Position numbers and translations under genes: made by a program. Source: an uncultured Acetobacteraceae bacterium (lineage in GTDB: Bacteria; Pseudomonadota; Alphaproteobacteria; Acetobacterales; Acetobacteraceae). From it: 43,272 nucleotides of DNA. Location: contig CAIVPZ010000147.1 in assembly GCA_903907955.1 (NCBI GenBank), forward strand, positions 1 to 43,272, in the 5' to 3' direction. Shown piece after piece: positions 1-7,524 of this stretch. The first letter of the stretch is position 1, and the number at the start of each line of letters is the position of its first letter. The notes below the pieces were generated by a model. It saw only the letters and a program-made list of their open reading frames with translations, searched no databases and was not told where the DNA came from.

Positions 1-65
1 AGCGCCGCGACCTCGGCTTCCAGCTCGGCGCGCGACAGATCGGAGGGGGCTTTGGGTGGTGACAT
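1..65 (-). CDS. Start of an IS66-like transposase (partial)
   Basis: Only the first 21 codons lie in the window; the gene runs off the left edge. The start ATG is at 65-63 on the minus strand, and the peptide begins MSPPKAPSDLSRAELEAEVA. The LSRAELEAEVA stretch is typical of the N-terminal coiled coil of IS66-family transposases. No TnpB-like frame lies upstream on the same strand (66-320), so this may be a single-ORF IS66 relative or a decayed copy. A minus-strand GTAACC at 142-137 resembles the GTAA ends of IS66 elements, so the insertion could end near 142; this is an inference. With so few residues, another coiled-coil protein cannot be excluded. Confidence 0.42.
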   Translation of the reverse strand, partial: MSPPKAPSDLSRAELEAEVAA

Positions 66-319
66 GGCCAGAGGGAATCGTACTCGACCGCGTCGGGGCA
101 AGCGGCAAATGCCGCGTCGCCCGTGGTTTTGCCCCGGTTACCACCCAAGCCTGTAACAGTTTGATTTTTTTCGTGTTTGTTGAGATGGTGCAGTCTTTGC
201 ATGCTTTTTACCGTAGTGGTTCCGTCGCTGGTCAGTGGCGAATCATTGTCGATGACGGAACAACGATCTGGGGTGTAAACAACAGGCACGTGTTGCCTTG
301 GAAAGCAGGAGGTCCACCA

Positions 320-969
320 ATGTTTGTCAGGCGTTACACAATATCCGCAGCCATCATCGCTGCGGCGTTCGCTGTCATTGGCGGCGCCGCACCAGGATCT
401 CGGGCTGCCAACATTCAGATTAATGATATTGAACCAAGCGATTTACTTGTGCTCTCCATTGATGGAACTATTATCACCGGGAATGGCGGAAGCATTACCA
501 ATTACAGTAATACTACAGATCCTGTCAGCACGAAAGAGATATTAACTTTTACATATGACTCTGGCGTGCCGTGGGCGGCAAATACTCTTCAGTATAATAT
601 TATGTCAAACCCTATTGATATTACGTCAAACAATCCTTATGGCTTAGCGATATTTTCCTGATCCATGGCGTGCAGGGACAAACCCAAGATATAATTACCT
701 TCATCTCGTCTGATAATCCGGCTGACCTGGCGGTGCCCGACGGCTACACGTCTAGTGCGTGGAATCCATTGGTCGAGAACAATGGCTATCAGACAGTTTA
801 TCAAACTGTCAGGGCCGCTAACGGGCAGGTCGTCGATACATATCAGGTGGCCTCTGACGTTCCTGAAATCGACTCGGCCGCTGGTACGGGGGCCGTGGCG
901 CTTCTGCTGGGCACCTTGGCTTTGCTGGCTGAGCGCCGCAGGCGCTTCCCCCGTGGAACGGCCGCCTGA
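320..969 (+). pseudogene. VPEID-CTERM surface protein, frame broken at a T run
   Basis: An ATG at 320 with a strong AGGAGG at 307-312 opens a frame with a Sec signal peptide (basic start MFVRRYTIS, Ala-rich core, cleavage near SRA-AN). This frame ends at TGA 659-661 after 113 codons. The -1 frame is open from 619 to 969 and carries the rest: VPEID at 859-873, a hydrophobic helix, and a terminal ERRRRF cluster. Together these form the tripartite VPEID-CTERM sorting signal recognised by exosortase E. The run TTTT at 653-656 is the likely join: one more T would give ...GLAIFFLIHGVQGQ... and a single protein of about 216 residues. The gene is visibly poorer in GC than its neighbours, and its exosortase follows 80 bp downstream. 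It is either a real frameshift mutation, a homopolymer sequencing error, or a slippage site. Confidence 0.8.
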
Positions 970-1049
970 AGTTCCGCAATGCCCCGGCATCGGTTCGGCT
1001 GATGGCGGTGCACCCCCGGCCGGTAACGTGTCCGCGACGCTGATGGGTC

Positions 1050-2666
1050 ATGTCCACGCCAGCCCAAGCATCATCTGACGGCTGGCGTGGCTTGGCGCGC
1101 TGCGTGCTGATGGGATTGCTTTTCATCGCCGAGGCGGCCGGCCTCTCGATGCAGTTTCTTGCCGTTTCCTTGTCGGCCGGCACGAGGGTGGCCGACGATT
1201 GGCCGATGTTCCTGAGCATTGCTTTCGCGTCAATTGGCGCCCTGCTTCTGATGGTGGCGCCTCGCCGCAACGCCATTGCAATGGACATCCGGATCGCTTC
1301 CACAGGATACCGGTGGGAGGGCTGGCTCCTTGTCCACTTGGCGGCTTTCGGCGCCTTTTGCTGGGCCAACCTGGCGCTTCTTGCCGAAGCCGAAGCCCGC
1401 AGACATCTGCCGGGCGGACTGCTCGTTTTCTGGGCGGTGCTTGGCTGTACCAGCTTTGTCGCCTGGCTTGGCGCACTGGCGCCCGCCGGTTTCTGGTTCG
1501 GGCTGCTGCGTCAGGAACGAGCGGCCGTCGTCGCGGCCATGCTCGCCGGCACGCTGGCCGTGCTCGGCGGATGGCTGACCCAGCAATTGTGGAAGCCCCT
1601 CGCCGCGGGAACCTTCTGGCTCGCCCATGGATTGCTGGGGATGCATTATTCCGGGATCCGGTTCGATGCCCAGGAACATCTACTGGGAACCAGCACGTTT
1701 GCCGTTCGCATTGCGCCCGGATGTTCCGGCTACGAGGGCATCTCCCTGATTGTGGTGTTCCTCGCGGGTTACCTGTGGCTGTTTCGCGGCGAGATCCGCT
1801 TCCCCCAGGCATTCCTGTTGTTTCCCATCGGCGTCCTGGCCATCTGGCTGGCCAACGTCGTGCGGATCGCGCTGTTGATCGCGATCGGCACGTCGGTGTC
1901 CCCCGAAGTGGCTCTCGACGGCTTCCACTCCCAGGCTGGGTGGATAGCGTTCGTTGCCGTCGCCATCGGGCTGGTCCTGGTCATGCGCCGCCTGCGGCTG
2001 TTCGCCATCGCCGCGCCGGGTGCCGTCGCCGGCGAAGCCAACCCGCTCGCACCGGCGTTGCTGATGCCACTGCTGGTGCTGATGGGAAGCCTGATGCTGA
2101 CCTCGGCGCTGTCAGCCGGGTTCGACTGGCTGTATCCGGTGCGGGTTGTCAGCACAACGATCGCGCTGTGGTGTTTCCGGCATGTCTATCTGCGCTGGGA
2201 CTGGCGGCCTTCCTGGCAGGCGGTGGCGATCGGTGTCGCTGTGTTTCCGATGTGGATCGTGCTGCAACCCGCCGATCGGGAGAGCGGGCTGGGCCAGACG
2301 CTGGCAATGCTCCCGGCATGGGAATCGGTAACCTGGCTGGCGTTCCGCATTGTCGGATCGGTCATTGTCGTTCCCCTGGCAGAGGAGCTGGCCTTTCGCG
2401 GCTACCTGCTGCGGCGGCTGGCGGGAAACGAGCTGGAGCCGGCCCGGGTTCCCCGGTTTACCTGGCTGTCCTTTGTCGTGACATCGCTGGCCTTCGGCCT
2501 GCTGCATACGCAGTGGCTCGCTGGCACCCTGGCCGGCATGGCCTTCGCCGGGGCGCTGTATCGCCGCGGCAGATTGGCGGATGCGGTGATCGCCCACATG
2601 ACGACAAACGGATTGATCGCCCTGGCCGTGCTGCTGGGAGGAAGGTGGTCGCTGTTCACCAGTTAG
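1050..2666 (+). CDS. xrtE: Exosortase E / CPBP protease fusion, VPEID-CTERM system
   Basis: A polytopic membrane protein of 538 residues. The N-terminal half is an exosortase: catalytic Cys225 in CSGYEG, Arg272 in NVVRIAL and His293 in GFHSQAGW, all between membrane helices. The C-terminal part is a CPBP (CAAX-type) intramembrane protease: Glu445-Glu446 and Arg450 in EELAFR, His486 in LLHTQW, and His516/Asn520 in AHMTTNG. This fusion defines exosortase E of the VPEID-CTERM system in Alphaproteobacteria. It should cut the C-terminal VPEID signal of exported proteins at the inner membrane and pass them to the surface; the role of the CPBP half is not settled in the family. The substrate gene lies directly upstream (320-969), so the two probably form one transcript. 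The start at 1050 has no strong ribosome site, but all catalytic residues are intact. Confidence 0.93.
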   Translation: MSTPAQASSDGWRGLARCVLMGLLFIAEAAGLSMQFLAVSLSAGTRVADDWPMFLSIAFASIGALLLMVAPRRNAIAMDIRIASTGYRWEGWLLVHLAAFGAFCWANLALLAEAEARRHLPGGLLVFWAVLGCTSFVAWLGALAPAGFWFGLLRQERAAVVAAMLAGTLAVLGGWLTQQLWKPLAAGTFWLAHGLLGMHYSGIRFDAQEHLLGTSTFAVRIAPGCSGYEGISLIVVFLAGYLWLFRGEIRFPQAFLLFPIGVLAIWLANVVRIALLIAIGTSVSPEVALDGFHSQAGWIAFVAVAIGLVLVMRRLRLFAIAAPGAVAGEANPLAPALLMPLLVLMGSLMLTSALSAGFDWLYPVRVVSTTIALWCFRHVYLRWDWRPSWQAVAIGVAVFPMWIVLQPADRESGLGQTLAMLPAWESVTWLAFRIVGSVIVVPLAEELAFRGYLLRRLAGNELEPARVPRFTWLSFVVTSLAFGLLHTQWLAGTLAGMAFAGALYRRGRLADAVIAHMTTNGLIALAVLLGGRWSLFTS

Positions 2667-2734
2667 AGCAGCATCGGCCAGACCGGCGACAGCCGGCCGA
2701 TAAAGTTGCTCGCCAAAACAAAGAGCTGGAGCGC

Positions 2735-2754
2735 GCTGACCGTTTACGGTCAGC
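2735..2754. repeat. REP-like perfect palindrome between convergent genes
   Basis: GCTGACCG and CGGTCAGC form a perfect 8-bp stem around a TTTA loop. The stem is embedded in a longer imperfect inverted repeat (AGCGC at 2730-2734 against GCGCT at 2762-2766). It lies in the 246-bp gene-free stretch 2667-2912 between the exosortase and the convergent transglutaminase gene. It could end transcripts, although there is no T run, or it could be a dispersed REP-like unit. Nothing else recognisable is in the stretch. Confidence 0.5.
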
Positions 2755-2912
2755 CTGAAAGCGCTCTAGGCGGGCAGCGGCCGGGGTTGCGCTTTTCCTC
2801 CGTCGCCTTGTCAGCGGGATGCTGTCGGTGCGCCTGCAACCGTCTGGTCCAGCAAGCCGGCGGGCGGCGCATGCTGGCCTGCTCGGAGGGGGCCACTCTC
2901 TCCCGCCCGCCC

Positions 2913-3839
2913 TCAACACCCGCCCGTCTGCGCCTCATCCGCCGCCGCCTGGCCCACCGCGACCCGCACATCCACCGTCATGCCGATGTAGTCGCAGGTG
3001 CCGCCGATGAAGCCGCCGGCGACCGGCACCGCCTGCTCCGGCGTGCGCGCCATGCAGACGCGGATCAGGTTGCGCCCGCTCACCACCCCGTTGGTGGGGT
3101 CGAATTCCACCCAGCCGGCGCCGGGCAGGTAGATCGCGCACCAGGCGTGCGTGGTGCCGCCGCCCACCACCGGGCCGGCGCCGTCCACCAGCGCCTCGTC
3201 GTACAGGTAGCCGCTGACGAACCGTGCCGCGAGGCCGAGCGAGCGGCAGGCCTCCATCATCAGCAGGGCGAAATCGCGGCAGGCGCCGCGGCCGGTTTCC
3301 AGCGTATCCACCGGCGGGTTGGTGCCCTCGGCCTCGCGTGCGGCGTAGTAGAAATCGGATTTGATGGCCCGGGTCATGCTCGCCAGCAGGTCCAGCGTCT
3401 GTGTCTGCACGCCGCGCCGCAGGAAGCGCCGCGCCCAGGCATCCACCTGCCGGTGGGGGTCGGGGTGGTGGCGCTCCAGCAGGCGGGCGAGATCGGGGAA
3501 CTCCTCGGCGGCGTAGCTGAACGGATAGGTGGCGGCCACCGGATCGAGCGAATCCTGCGGCAGGTCGATCGCCGCCGGGAAATGCTCCAGGTCCAGGGTG
3601 GAGACCAGGCGCAGAGTGTTCGCCAGGGTCCCGTCGCCCCAGTCGAGCTTGCACACCGAATTGCCGAACACGTCATGCGCCCAGCGGGTGCTCGCCGCCG
3701 GCGGGGTGATGCCCAGCGTTGCGTTCAGCAGCCGCAGGTCGTGCGAGTCGCGCGGGCGCAGCATCAGCCGGTGGGTGGTGAGCCGCACCGGGTGGACATA
3801 GCGATATTCGGTGGTGTGGGTGATGCGAACCCGTGGCAT
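2913..3839 (-). CDS. Transglutaminase-like cysteine peptidase family protein
   Basis: 308 residues. Residues 1-80 match the bacterial transglutaminase-like N-terminal region (ITHTTEYRYVHPVRLTTHRL). The catalytic core follows: Cys187 in GACRDFA, His231 in THAWCAIYLPG and Asp247 in WVEFDPTNG, the full Cys-His-Asp triad. There is no signal peptide or membrane helix, so it is probably cytoplasmic. Family members are thought to act as peptidases or amide-modifying enzymes, and the substrate is not known. In Alphaproteobacteria such genes often sit near alpha-E and circularly permuted ATP-grasp genes, but neither is seen here. It appears to be transcribed alone, with a hairpin at 3902-3918 separating it from the COQ9 gene upstream on the same strand. 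Confidence 0.88.
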   Translation of the reverse strand: MPRVRITHTTEYRYVHPVRLTTHRLMLRPRDSHDLRLLNATLGITPPAASTRWAHDVFGNSVCKLDWGDGTLANTLRLVSTLDLEHFPAAIDLPQDSLDPVAATYPFSYAAEEFPDLARLLERHHPDPHRQVDAWARRFLRRGVQTQTLDLLASMTRAIKSDFYYAAREAEGTNPPVDTLETGRGACRDFALLMMEACRSLGLAARFVSGYLYDEALVDGAGPVVGGGTTHAWCAIYLPGAGWVEFDPTNGVVSGRNLIRVCMARTPEQAVPVAGGFIGGTCDYIGMTVDVRVAVGQAAADEAQTGGC

Positions 3840-3901
3840 GCGCGCCCCTGTGGTTGCGGACCCGCAATTTAGCAGATCAAGGCGCGCTGTAGGAATGGGG
3901 T

Positions 3902-3918
3902 CCAGGGCAGGGCCCTGG
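3902..3918. terminator. CCAGGGC-N3-GCCCTGG hairpin
   Basis: A 7-bp perfect stem with a 3-nt loop sits between the COQ9 stop (3930, minus) and the start of the transglutaminase gene (3839). There is no clear T run. The same hairpin, with the flanks GTCC or GGAC, recurs at 7474-7490, 27409-27425 and, as a longer variant, at 34211-34229, always between genes. This suggests a shared transcript-end or REP-like role. Confidence 0.5.
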
Positions 3919-3929
3919 CCTTAACTTAC

Positions 3930-4559
3930 CTACCCCGCCGCTTCCCCAGGCAACCAGCGCGACAGCCGCTCCCCGCACCGAAGCTGTGCCTTATGAAACC
4001 GCGCATGATCCGCCAGCCGCCGATCAAGAAACGCCAGCGTTGCCGAATCATCGCCGCTGTCGTCGCGCAGCCAGAACAGCAGCGTGGCGGCGTAGATGGC
4101 ACCGAGAATGAACCGCTTGGTGTACCAGGCAAAATCGGCGGAGAGGTCGCCGGCGGCGTGCCAGATGGCATCGACGGTGCGGGCCAGCGTCCGCGTCGCC
4201 AGCCCGGCGTTGCCCGGCAGCGCCAGCACCGCCACCGCCCGGCGCACCGCGGTGCGGTACGGGCGGGCCGCTTCCAGCCGCAGCGCCACCGCCAGCCGCA
4301 CCCGTTCGGCCAGCCGCAGGCCGGCGAGGTCGCGCGCCGCCATGGCGGCCTGCATCCGGCGGTCCTCCAGGTCGGTCCAGGCCTCGACCAGCGCCGCCGT
4401 GCCGCCCGGGAACAGCAATTCCGCGTCCAGCGGGTCGGCGCCGGTATCGCGCAGCCCGCGCCGCAGCGCCGCCCGGGTCCAGCCGAGCGCGGCCACATGC
4501 GGCAGCATCGCCAGCAGCGCCGCGTCGCGTTCGGGCGAGCGTTCCGGCGGGGCGGTCAT
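3930..4559 (-). CDS. COQ9 family protein
   Basis: 209 residues. The C-terminal half has the COQ9 signature: SADFAWYTKRFILGAIYAA, then TLLFWLRDDS and a FLDRRLADH helix. COQ9 is a TetR-fold lipid-binding protein that assists ubiquinone synthesis, presenting precursors to COQ7 in mitochondria; bacterial members are found mainly in Alphaproteobacteria. The N-terminus (AALLAMLPHVAALGWT) is the TetR-like helix region. The start ATG (4559) overlaps the TGA of the deformylase gene by 4 nt (ATGA), so the two are probably translationally coupled, although their jobs are not obviously linked. Confidence 0.9.
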   Translation of the reverse strand: MTAPPERSPERDAALLAMLPHVAALGWTRAALRRGLRDTGADPLDAELLFPGGTAALVEAWTDLEDRRMQAAMAARDLAGLRLAERVRLAVALRLEAARPYRTAVRRAVAVLALPGNAGLATRTLARTVDAIWHAAGDLSADFAWYTKRFILGAIYAATLLFWLRDDSGDDSATLAFLDRRLADHARFHKAQLRCGERLSRWLPGEAAG

Positions 4560-5104
4560 GGCCGTTCCCCGGCCGCCAGCGCTTCGGCGCGCGACAGTTC
4601 CTCATTGAAGCCGAACAGCCGGAAATCGGTCATGCGCATGGGGTAGAGAATCCCGTCCAGATGGTCGTACTCGTGCTGCACCACGCCGGCATGAAAGCCG
4701 CAGACCTCGCCGCCCACCGGCGCGCCGTCGGTGTCCACGCCGCGATAGCGGATGCGCCAGTGGCGCCCCACCACGGCGCGCAGGCCGGGCAGCGACAGGC
4801 AGCCCTCCCAGCGTAGCCGCACATCGTCGCCCACCGGCTCGATCTCGGGGTTGATCACCACAGTGTTACCGACCGGCCGGTCGTCCGGATCGTCGCTGGT
4901 GCGGCCCTCGCCGACCCGGAAAACGAACAGCCGCAGCGGCGCGTGCACCTGCGGCGCCGCCAGCCCGGCGCCGGGCGCGTCCTCCATGGTTTCGAACATG
5001 TCCTGCACGAGACGGCGGATTTCCGGCGCGGTCGGGTCGGCCACCGGCGCCGCACGCTGCAGCAGGATGGGGTGGCCCATGCGGGCGATCTTCAGGATGG
5101 CCAT
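4556..5104 (-). CDS. def: Peptide deformylase
   Basis: 182 residues, normal length. All three motifs are present: GAGLAAPQ (45-52), EGCLS with metal ligand Cys102, and QHEYDHLDG with His144, Glu145 and His148. The usual HEFDH is HEYDH here, a conservative change. The enzyme removes the formyl group from the first methionine of nascent proteins in the cytoplasm. Compared with typical Def it has an acidic insert after the first motif ([12 protein letters not shown], about 66-77), as seen in some type-III-like paralogues, so it may be an accessory rather than the housekeeping copy. The latter is usually next to fmt, which is not in this window. It is divergent from rpsU and overlaps the COQ9 gene downstream. 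Confidence 0.92.
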   Translation of the reverse strand: MAILKIARMGHPILLQRAAPVADPTAPEIRRLVQDMFETMEDAPGAGLAAPQVHAPLRLFVFRVGEGRTSDDPDDRPVGNTVVINPEIEPVGDDVRLRWEGCLSLPGLRAVVGRHWRIRYRGVDTDGAPVGGEVCGFHAGVVQHEYDHLDGILYPMRMTDFRLFGFNEELSRAEALAAGERP

Positions 5105-5160
5105 GCGGCAGGCTCCTCCGCCGGGTGCGGGACCGACCTCAGATTGGGTGCAGATGCGCG

Positions 5161-5189
5161 TTGGCGAGGGGGGGCGACCGTGTTATAGC
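5161..5189 (+). promoter_or_regulatory. Housekeeping sigma-type promoter for rpsU
   Basis: TTGGCG (5161-5166), a 17-bp spacer and TATAGC (5184-5189) fit the alphaproteobacterial housekeeping promoter pattern. It points toward rpsU, whose start is about 80 bp further on. Confidence 0.6.
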
Positions 5190-5276
5190 GCCCGCCTCCC
5201 GGTCGGGGCAGTTGTCCCGGCCGCGTTAATGCTCCCCGATGGGCGGGGCGCTTCGGCAACAGGAGTAGGCGGCCAA

Positions 5277-5480
5277 GTGCAGGTTCTCGTTCGCGACAAC
5301 AATGTCGACCAGGCGCTCAAGGCGCTCAAGAAGAAGATGCAGCGCGAAGGCATTTTCCGGGAAATGAAGCTGCGCCGCCACTACGAGAAGCCGTCGGAGC
5401 GCCGCGCCCGCGAGGCCGCCGAGGCTGTCCGTCGCGCCCGCAAGATGGAGCGCAAGCGGCTGGAACGCGAGGGCTTCTGA
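5277..5480 (+). CDS. rpsU: 30S ribosomal protein S21
   Basis: 67 residues from a GTG start at 5277, preceded by AGGAG at 5261-5265. The peptide begins [20 protein letters not shown] and ends in the basic helix [16 protein letters not shown], an essentially textbook alphaproteobacterial S21. The upstream frame is open but non-homologous, so the GTG is the right start. S21 is a late-assembling small-subunit protein near the mRNA exit platform. It has its own promoter at 5161-5189. A weak hairpin covers the stop codon (GAGGGC 5469-5474, GCCCTC 5482-5487). Confidence 0.97.
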   Translation: MQVLVRDNNVDQALKALKKKMQREGIFREMKLRRHYEKPSERRAREAAEAVRRARKMERKRLEREGF

Positions 5481-5566
5481 GGCCCTCCAGTTCTCCCAAT
5501 CCTTCCCTGGACTGAGACGAAGGGAAAAACGTCCGGCCCTTTCCAGCCCTCCCCCGCTTCGGTTGG

Positions 5567-6181
5567 ATGCGCCGCATGGACGACCTGATCGACGGCTATC
5601 GCCGCTTCCGCGCCACCGCCTGGCCTGAACGCCGGCGGCTGTTCGAGCATCTGGCGACGCGCGGGCAGCGCCCGCAGCTGATGGTGATCGCCTGCGCCGA
5701 CAGCCGGGTGGACCCGGCGATGATCTTTGATGCCGAGCCGGGCGAAATCTTTGTCGTCCGCAACGTCGCCAATCTGGTGCCCCCCTACGCGCCCAATGGT
5801 TCGTGCCACGGCACCAGTGCCGCGCTGGAATTCGGTGTGCTGTGGCTGCAGGTGCGTCACCTCATCGTGCTCGGACACGGGCAGTGCGGCGGCATCCGTG
5901 CCCTGCTGGAGGGGGCGCCGACCAAGCTCGGCGACTTTTTTGCGCCCTGGATCGCCACCGCGGCGCGGGCGCGGGAGCGGGTGCTGGCCTGCGCCCCGGC
6001 CGACCCGCAACTGGCGGGCGAACATGCCGGCATCGCGGTGTCGCTGGAAAACATCATGACCTTCCCCTGGATCGCCGAGCGGGTGGCGGACGGGCGGCTG
6101 CGCCTGCACGGCGCGCATTTCGACGTGTGCAGCGGCGTGCTGGCGGTGCGCCAGCCCGATGGTTGCTTCGTGCCGGCCTGA
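5567..6181 (+). CDS. Beta-class carbonic anhydrase
   Basis: 204 residues. Zinc ligands are Cys43 and the dyad Asp45/Arg47 in CADSRVDP, with His104 and Cys107 in GHGQCGG, all as in beta-carbonic anhydrases. The enzyme interconverts CO2 and bicarbonate in the cytoplasm. The start could also be the ATG at 5576; neither has a strong ribosome site. The stop TGA (6179-6181) is shared with the left end of a dispersed palindromic element, so the 3' end of this mRNA is made by the repeat. Confidence 0.95.
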   Translation: MRRMDDLIDGYRRFRATAWPERRRLFEHLATRGQRPQLMVIACADSRVDPAMIFDAEPGEIFVVRNVANLVPPYAPNGSCHGTSAALEFGVLWLQVRHLIVLGHGQCGGIRALLEGAPTKLGDFFAPWIATAARARERVLACAPADPQLAGEHAGIAVSLENIMTFPWIAERVADGRLRLHGAHFDVCSGVLAVRQPDGCFVPA

Positions 6182-6284
6182 GAGTTTGAAAAAGAATGCC
6201 CGTAAGCCGCCGAAGGATGACGGAAAACTCAATGATGTCAGCGGGCGTTCTTTTTCAAGTTCGATTGTTTTTCAAGCTCTGAGG
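6179..6284 (+). repeat. Stop-codon palindromic element, copy A
   Basis: About 105 bp beginning in the stop codon of the carbonic anhydrase gene (TGAGAGTTTG) and ending in CAAGCTCTGA. The left arm GAAAAAGAATGCCCG (from 6188) pairs with CGGGCGTTCTTTTTC over 15 bp with one wobble. The outer ends CTGAGAGTTTGA and TCAAGCTCTGAG are also nearly inverted. The centre holds the conserved CTCAATGATGTCAGCGGGC. Three more copies lie at 11371-11475, 16951-17052 and 24005-24110, all on the minus strand. Confidence 0.85.
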
Positions 6285-6321
6285 CCGCGCCAGCCTGGCG
6301 GAGCGTGGGAAGGCGCCATGA

Positions 6322-6597
6322 CCGATCTCATCCTGGGCGCGCCTGCTGGCGGCGCGCTGCGACGCGCCGGCGCATGCGCTGGGCGGCGCGATCTGGCTGC
6401 GGCTGTCGGTGCAGGCCTACAACGCGTTTTCCGACTATGAGCGGCTGGCGGAGGTGATGGGGCGGGTGCTGGGCTAGCCGGACACCGCCGGCAAGTCGAT
6501 CGACATTGCCCGCGACATTGCCCGCGACATTGCCCGCGCCATTCATGATATGCAGGGTGGCGACTTCATGTCTCACGCGGCTGTCGAGGGCAGGTGA
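6322..6597 (+). pseudogene. C-terminal remnant of a class V aminotransferase
   Basis: The frame ending at TAG 6475-6477 reads ...GGAIWLRLSVQAYNAFSDYERLAEVMGRVLG, which looks like the last 35 residues of a PLP-dependent class V aminotransferase (pattern WLR-S-Q-YN---DYERL). No catalytic Lys or PLP domain precedes it: an in-frame stop lies at 6319-6321, and before that is repeat copy A. After the TAG the same frame stays open to TGA 6595-6597 and contains three 12-bp repeats. The likely history is deletion of most of the gene, perhaps at the repeat. Assignment rests on one short conserved stretch. Confidence 0.5.
6502..6537 (+). repeat. Three tandem copies of a 12-bp unit
   Basis: GACATTGCCCGC is repeated exactly three times, in frame (DIAR repeated) in the remnant reading frame just before the stress protein gene. 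It is too short, and has no spacers, to be a CRISPR array. It probably arose by replication slippage. Confidence 0.85.
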
Positions 6598-6600
6598 TCG

Positions 6601-7419
6601 ATGTACCCTGACATTTTCGTCCATCTCGACGGTTCGGAACGGGCGGCGGCGCGGCTCGGGCTGGCGATCCGTCTGGCCGCCGGGCGCGGCGGCCGGCTGA
6701 CCGGCATGTTCGCCCGCATCGATCCGGATGAGCGCGGCATCATCGCCCGTCGCGCCAGCACCCGGCTGGCCGAGCTATCATCCAGCGCGGAAGCGGTTTT
6801 CCGGCAGGCCTGCGCCGGGCAGGGGCTGGACTGCGCCTGGCTGACCCTGCCGTTCGGCGACCCGGACTGCATCATCCGCGATCTGGCCATCTGCAGCCGC
6901 TACAGTGACCTGACGGTGCTTGGCCAGTTCGATCCCGAGCAGGACCGCGACATCCTGCCGCCGGGGCTGAACGAGGAGATCGTGCGCCAGTCCGGCGGCC
7001 CGGTGCTGCTGGTGCCGTTTGCCGGCAGCTTCGCCGGCGCCGGCCGCAGCATCATGGTGGCCTGGAACGGCAGCCGGGAGGCGGCGCGCGCGGTGCGCGA
7101 TGCCATGCCGTTGCTGGCAGCGGCGGCCGAGGTGCGGGTGTTCGGGCTGCACCTGCGGCAGGATCATCCGCAGACCGACCTGCCGCGGGTCAACATCGTT
7201 GAGCGCCTGCGGCGGAACGGCATCGAGGCGAGCTATGACGTCATCGCCCCCAACGAGGTCGGCACGATGGACATGATCCTGTCGCATGCCGCCGATTCCG
7301 GTGCCGACCTGCTGGTGATGGGCGCCTTCGGGCACGAAGGGGTGACGGGGTTCGGCCGGGCGTCCGGAACGCGCTTCATCCTGGCCCACATGATCATTCC
7401 GGTGCTCATGAGCCACTGA
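6601..7419 (+). CDS. Universal stress protein, two UspA domains
   Basis: 272 residues made of two UspA folds in tandem. The first starts at MYPDIFVHLDGSERAAARL. The second starts near SIMVAWNGSREAARAVRDAM and ends with the nucleotide-loop-like GAFGHEGVTGFGRASGTRFI. Tandem Usp proteins bind ATP or other ligands and are made under starvation, stationary phase or membrane stress. The start ATG (6601) follows TGATCG of the decayed frame before it. The gene is convergent with an HdeD-like gene; a pair of hairpins at 7447-7490 separates them. Confidence 0.92.
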   Translation: MYPDIFVHLDGSERAAARLGLAIRLAAGRGGRLTGMFARIDPDERGIIARRASTRLAELSSSAEAVFRQACAGQGLDCAWLTLPFGDPDCIIRDLAICSRYSDLTVLGQFDPEQDRDILPPGLNEEIVRQSGGPVLLVPFAGSFAGAGRSIMVAWNGSREAARAVRDAMPLLAAAAEVRVFGLHLRQDHPQTDLPRVNIVERLRRNGIEASYDVIAPNEVGTMDMILSHAADSGADLLVMGAFGHEGVTGFGRASGTRFILAHMIIPVLMSH

Positions 7420-7446
7420 CCCCAACGATTGCTTGAGGAATGGGGT

Positions 7447-7490
7447 CAAGGGGGCCACTGCCCCCTTGCGGGTCCAGGGCAGCGCCCTGG
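7447..7490. terminator. Double hairpin between convergent genes
   Basis: Two stems in a row: CAAGGGGG (7447-7454) with CCCCCTTG (7461-7468), and CCAGGGC (7474-7480) with GCCCTGG (7484-7490). They lie between the convergent stress protein and HdeD-like genes, so they may end both transcripts. There is no strong T run. The second stem belongs to the recurring CCAGGGC family. Confidence 0.55.
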
Positions 7491-7524
7491 CCTTGCTTAT
7501 CCCTCCATCAAAGCCCCGACAGCC

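Noticed and set aside
280-300. A possible sigma-54 promoter (GGCAC ... TTGC) before the VPEID-CTERM gene
   Set aside because: The GG and GC are only 8 bases apart, not the required 10.
6502-6537. 12-bp repeats as a possible CRISPR array
   Set aside because: Units are contiguous, with no spacers, and far shorter than CRISPR repeats.
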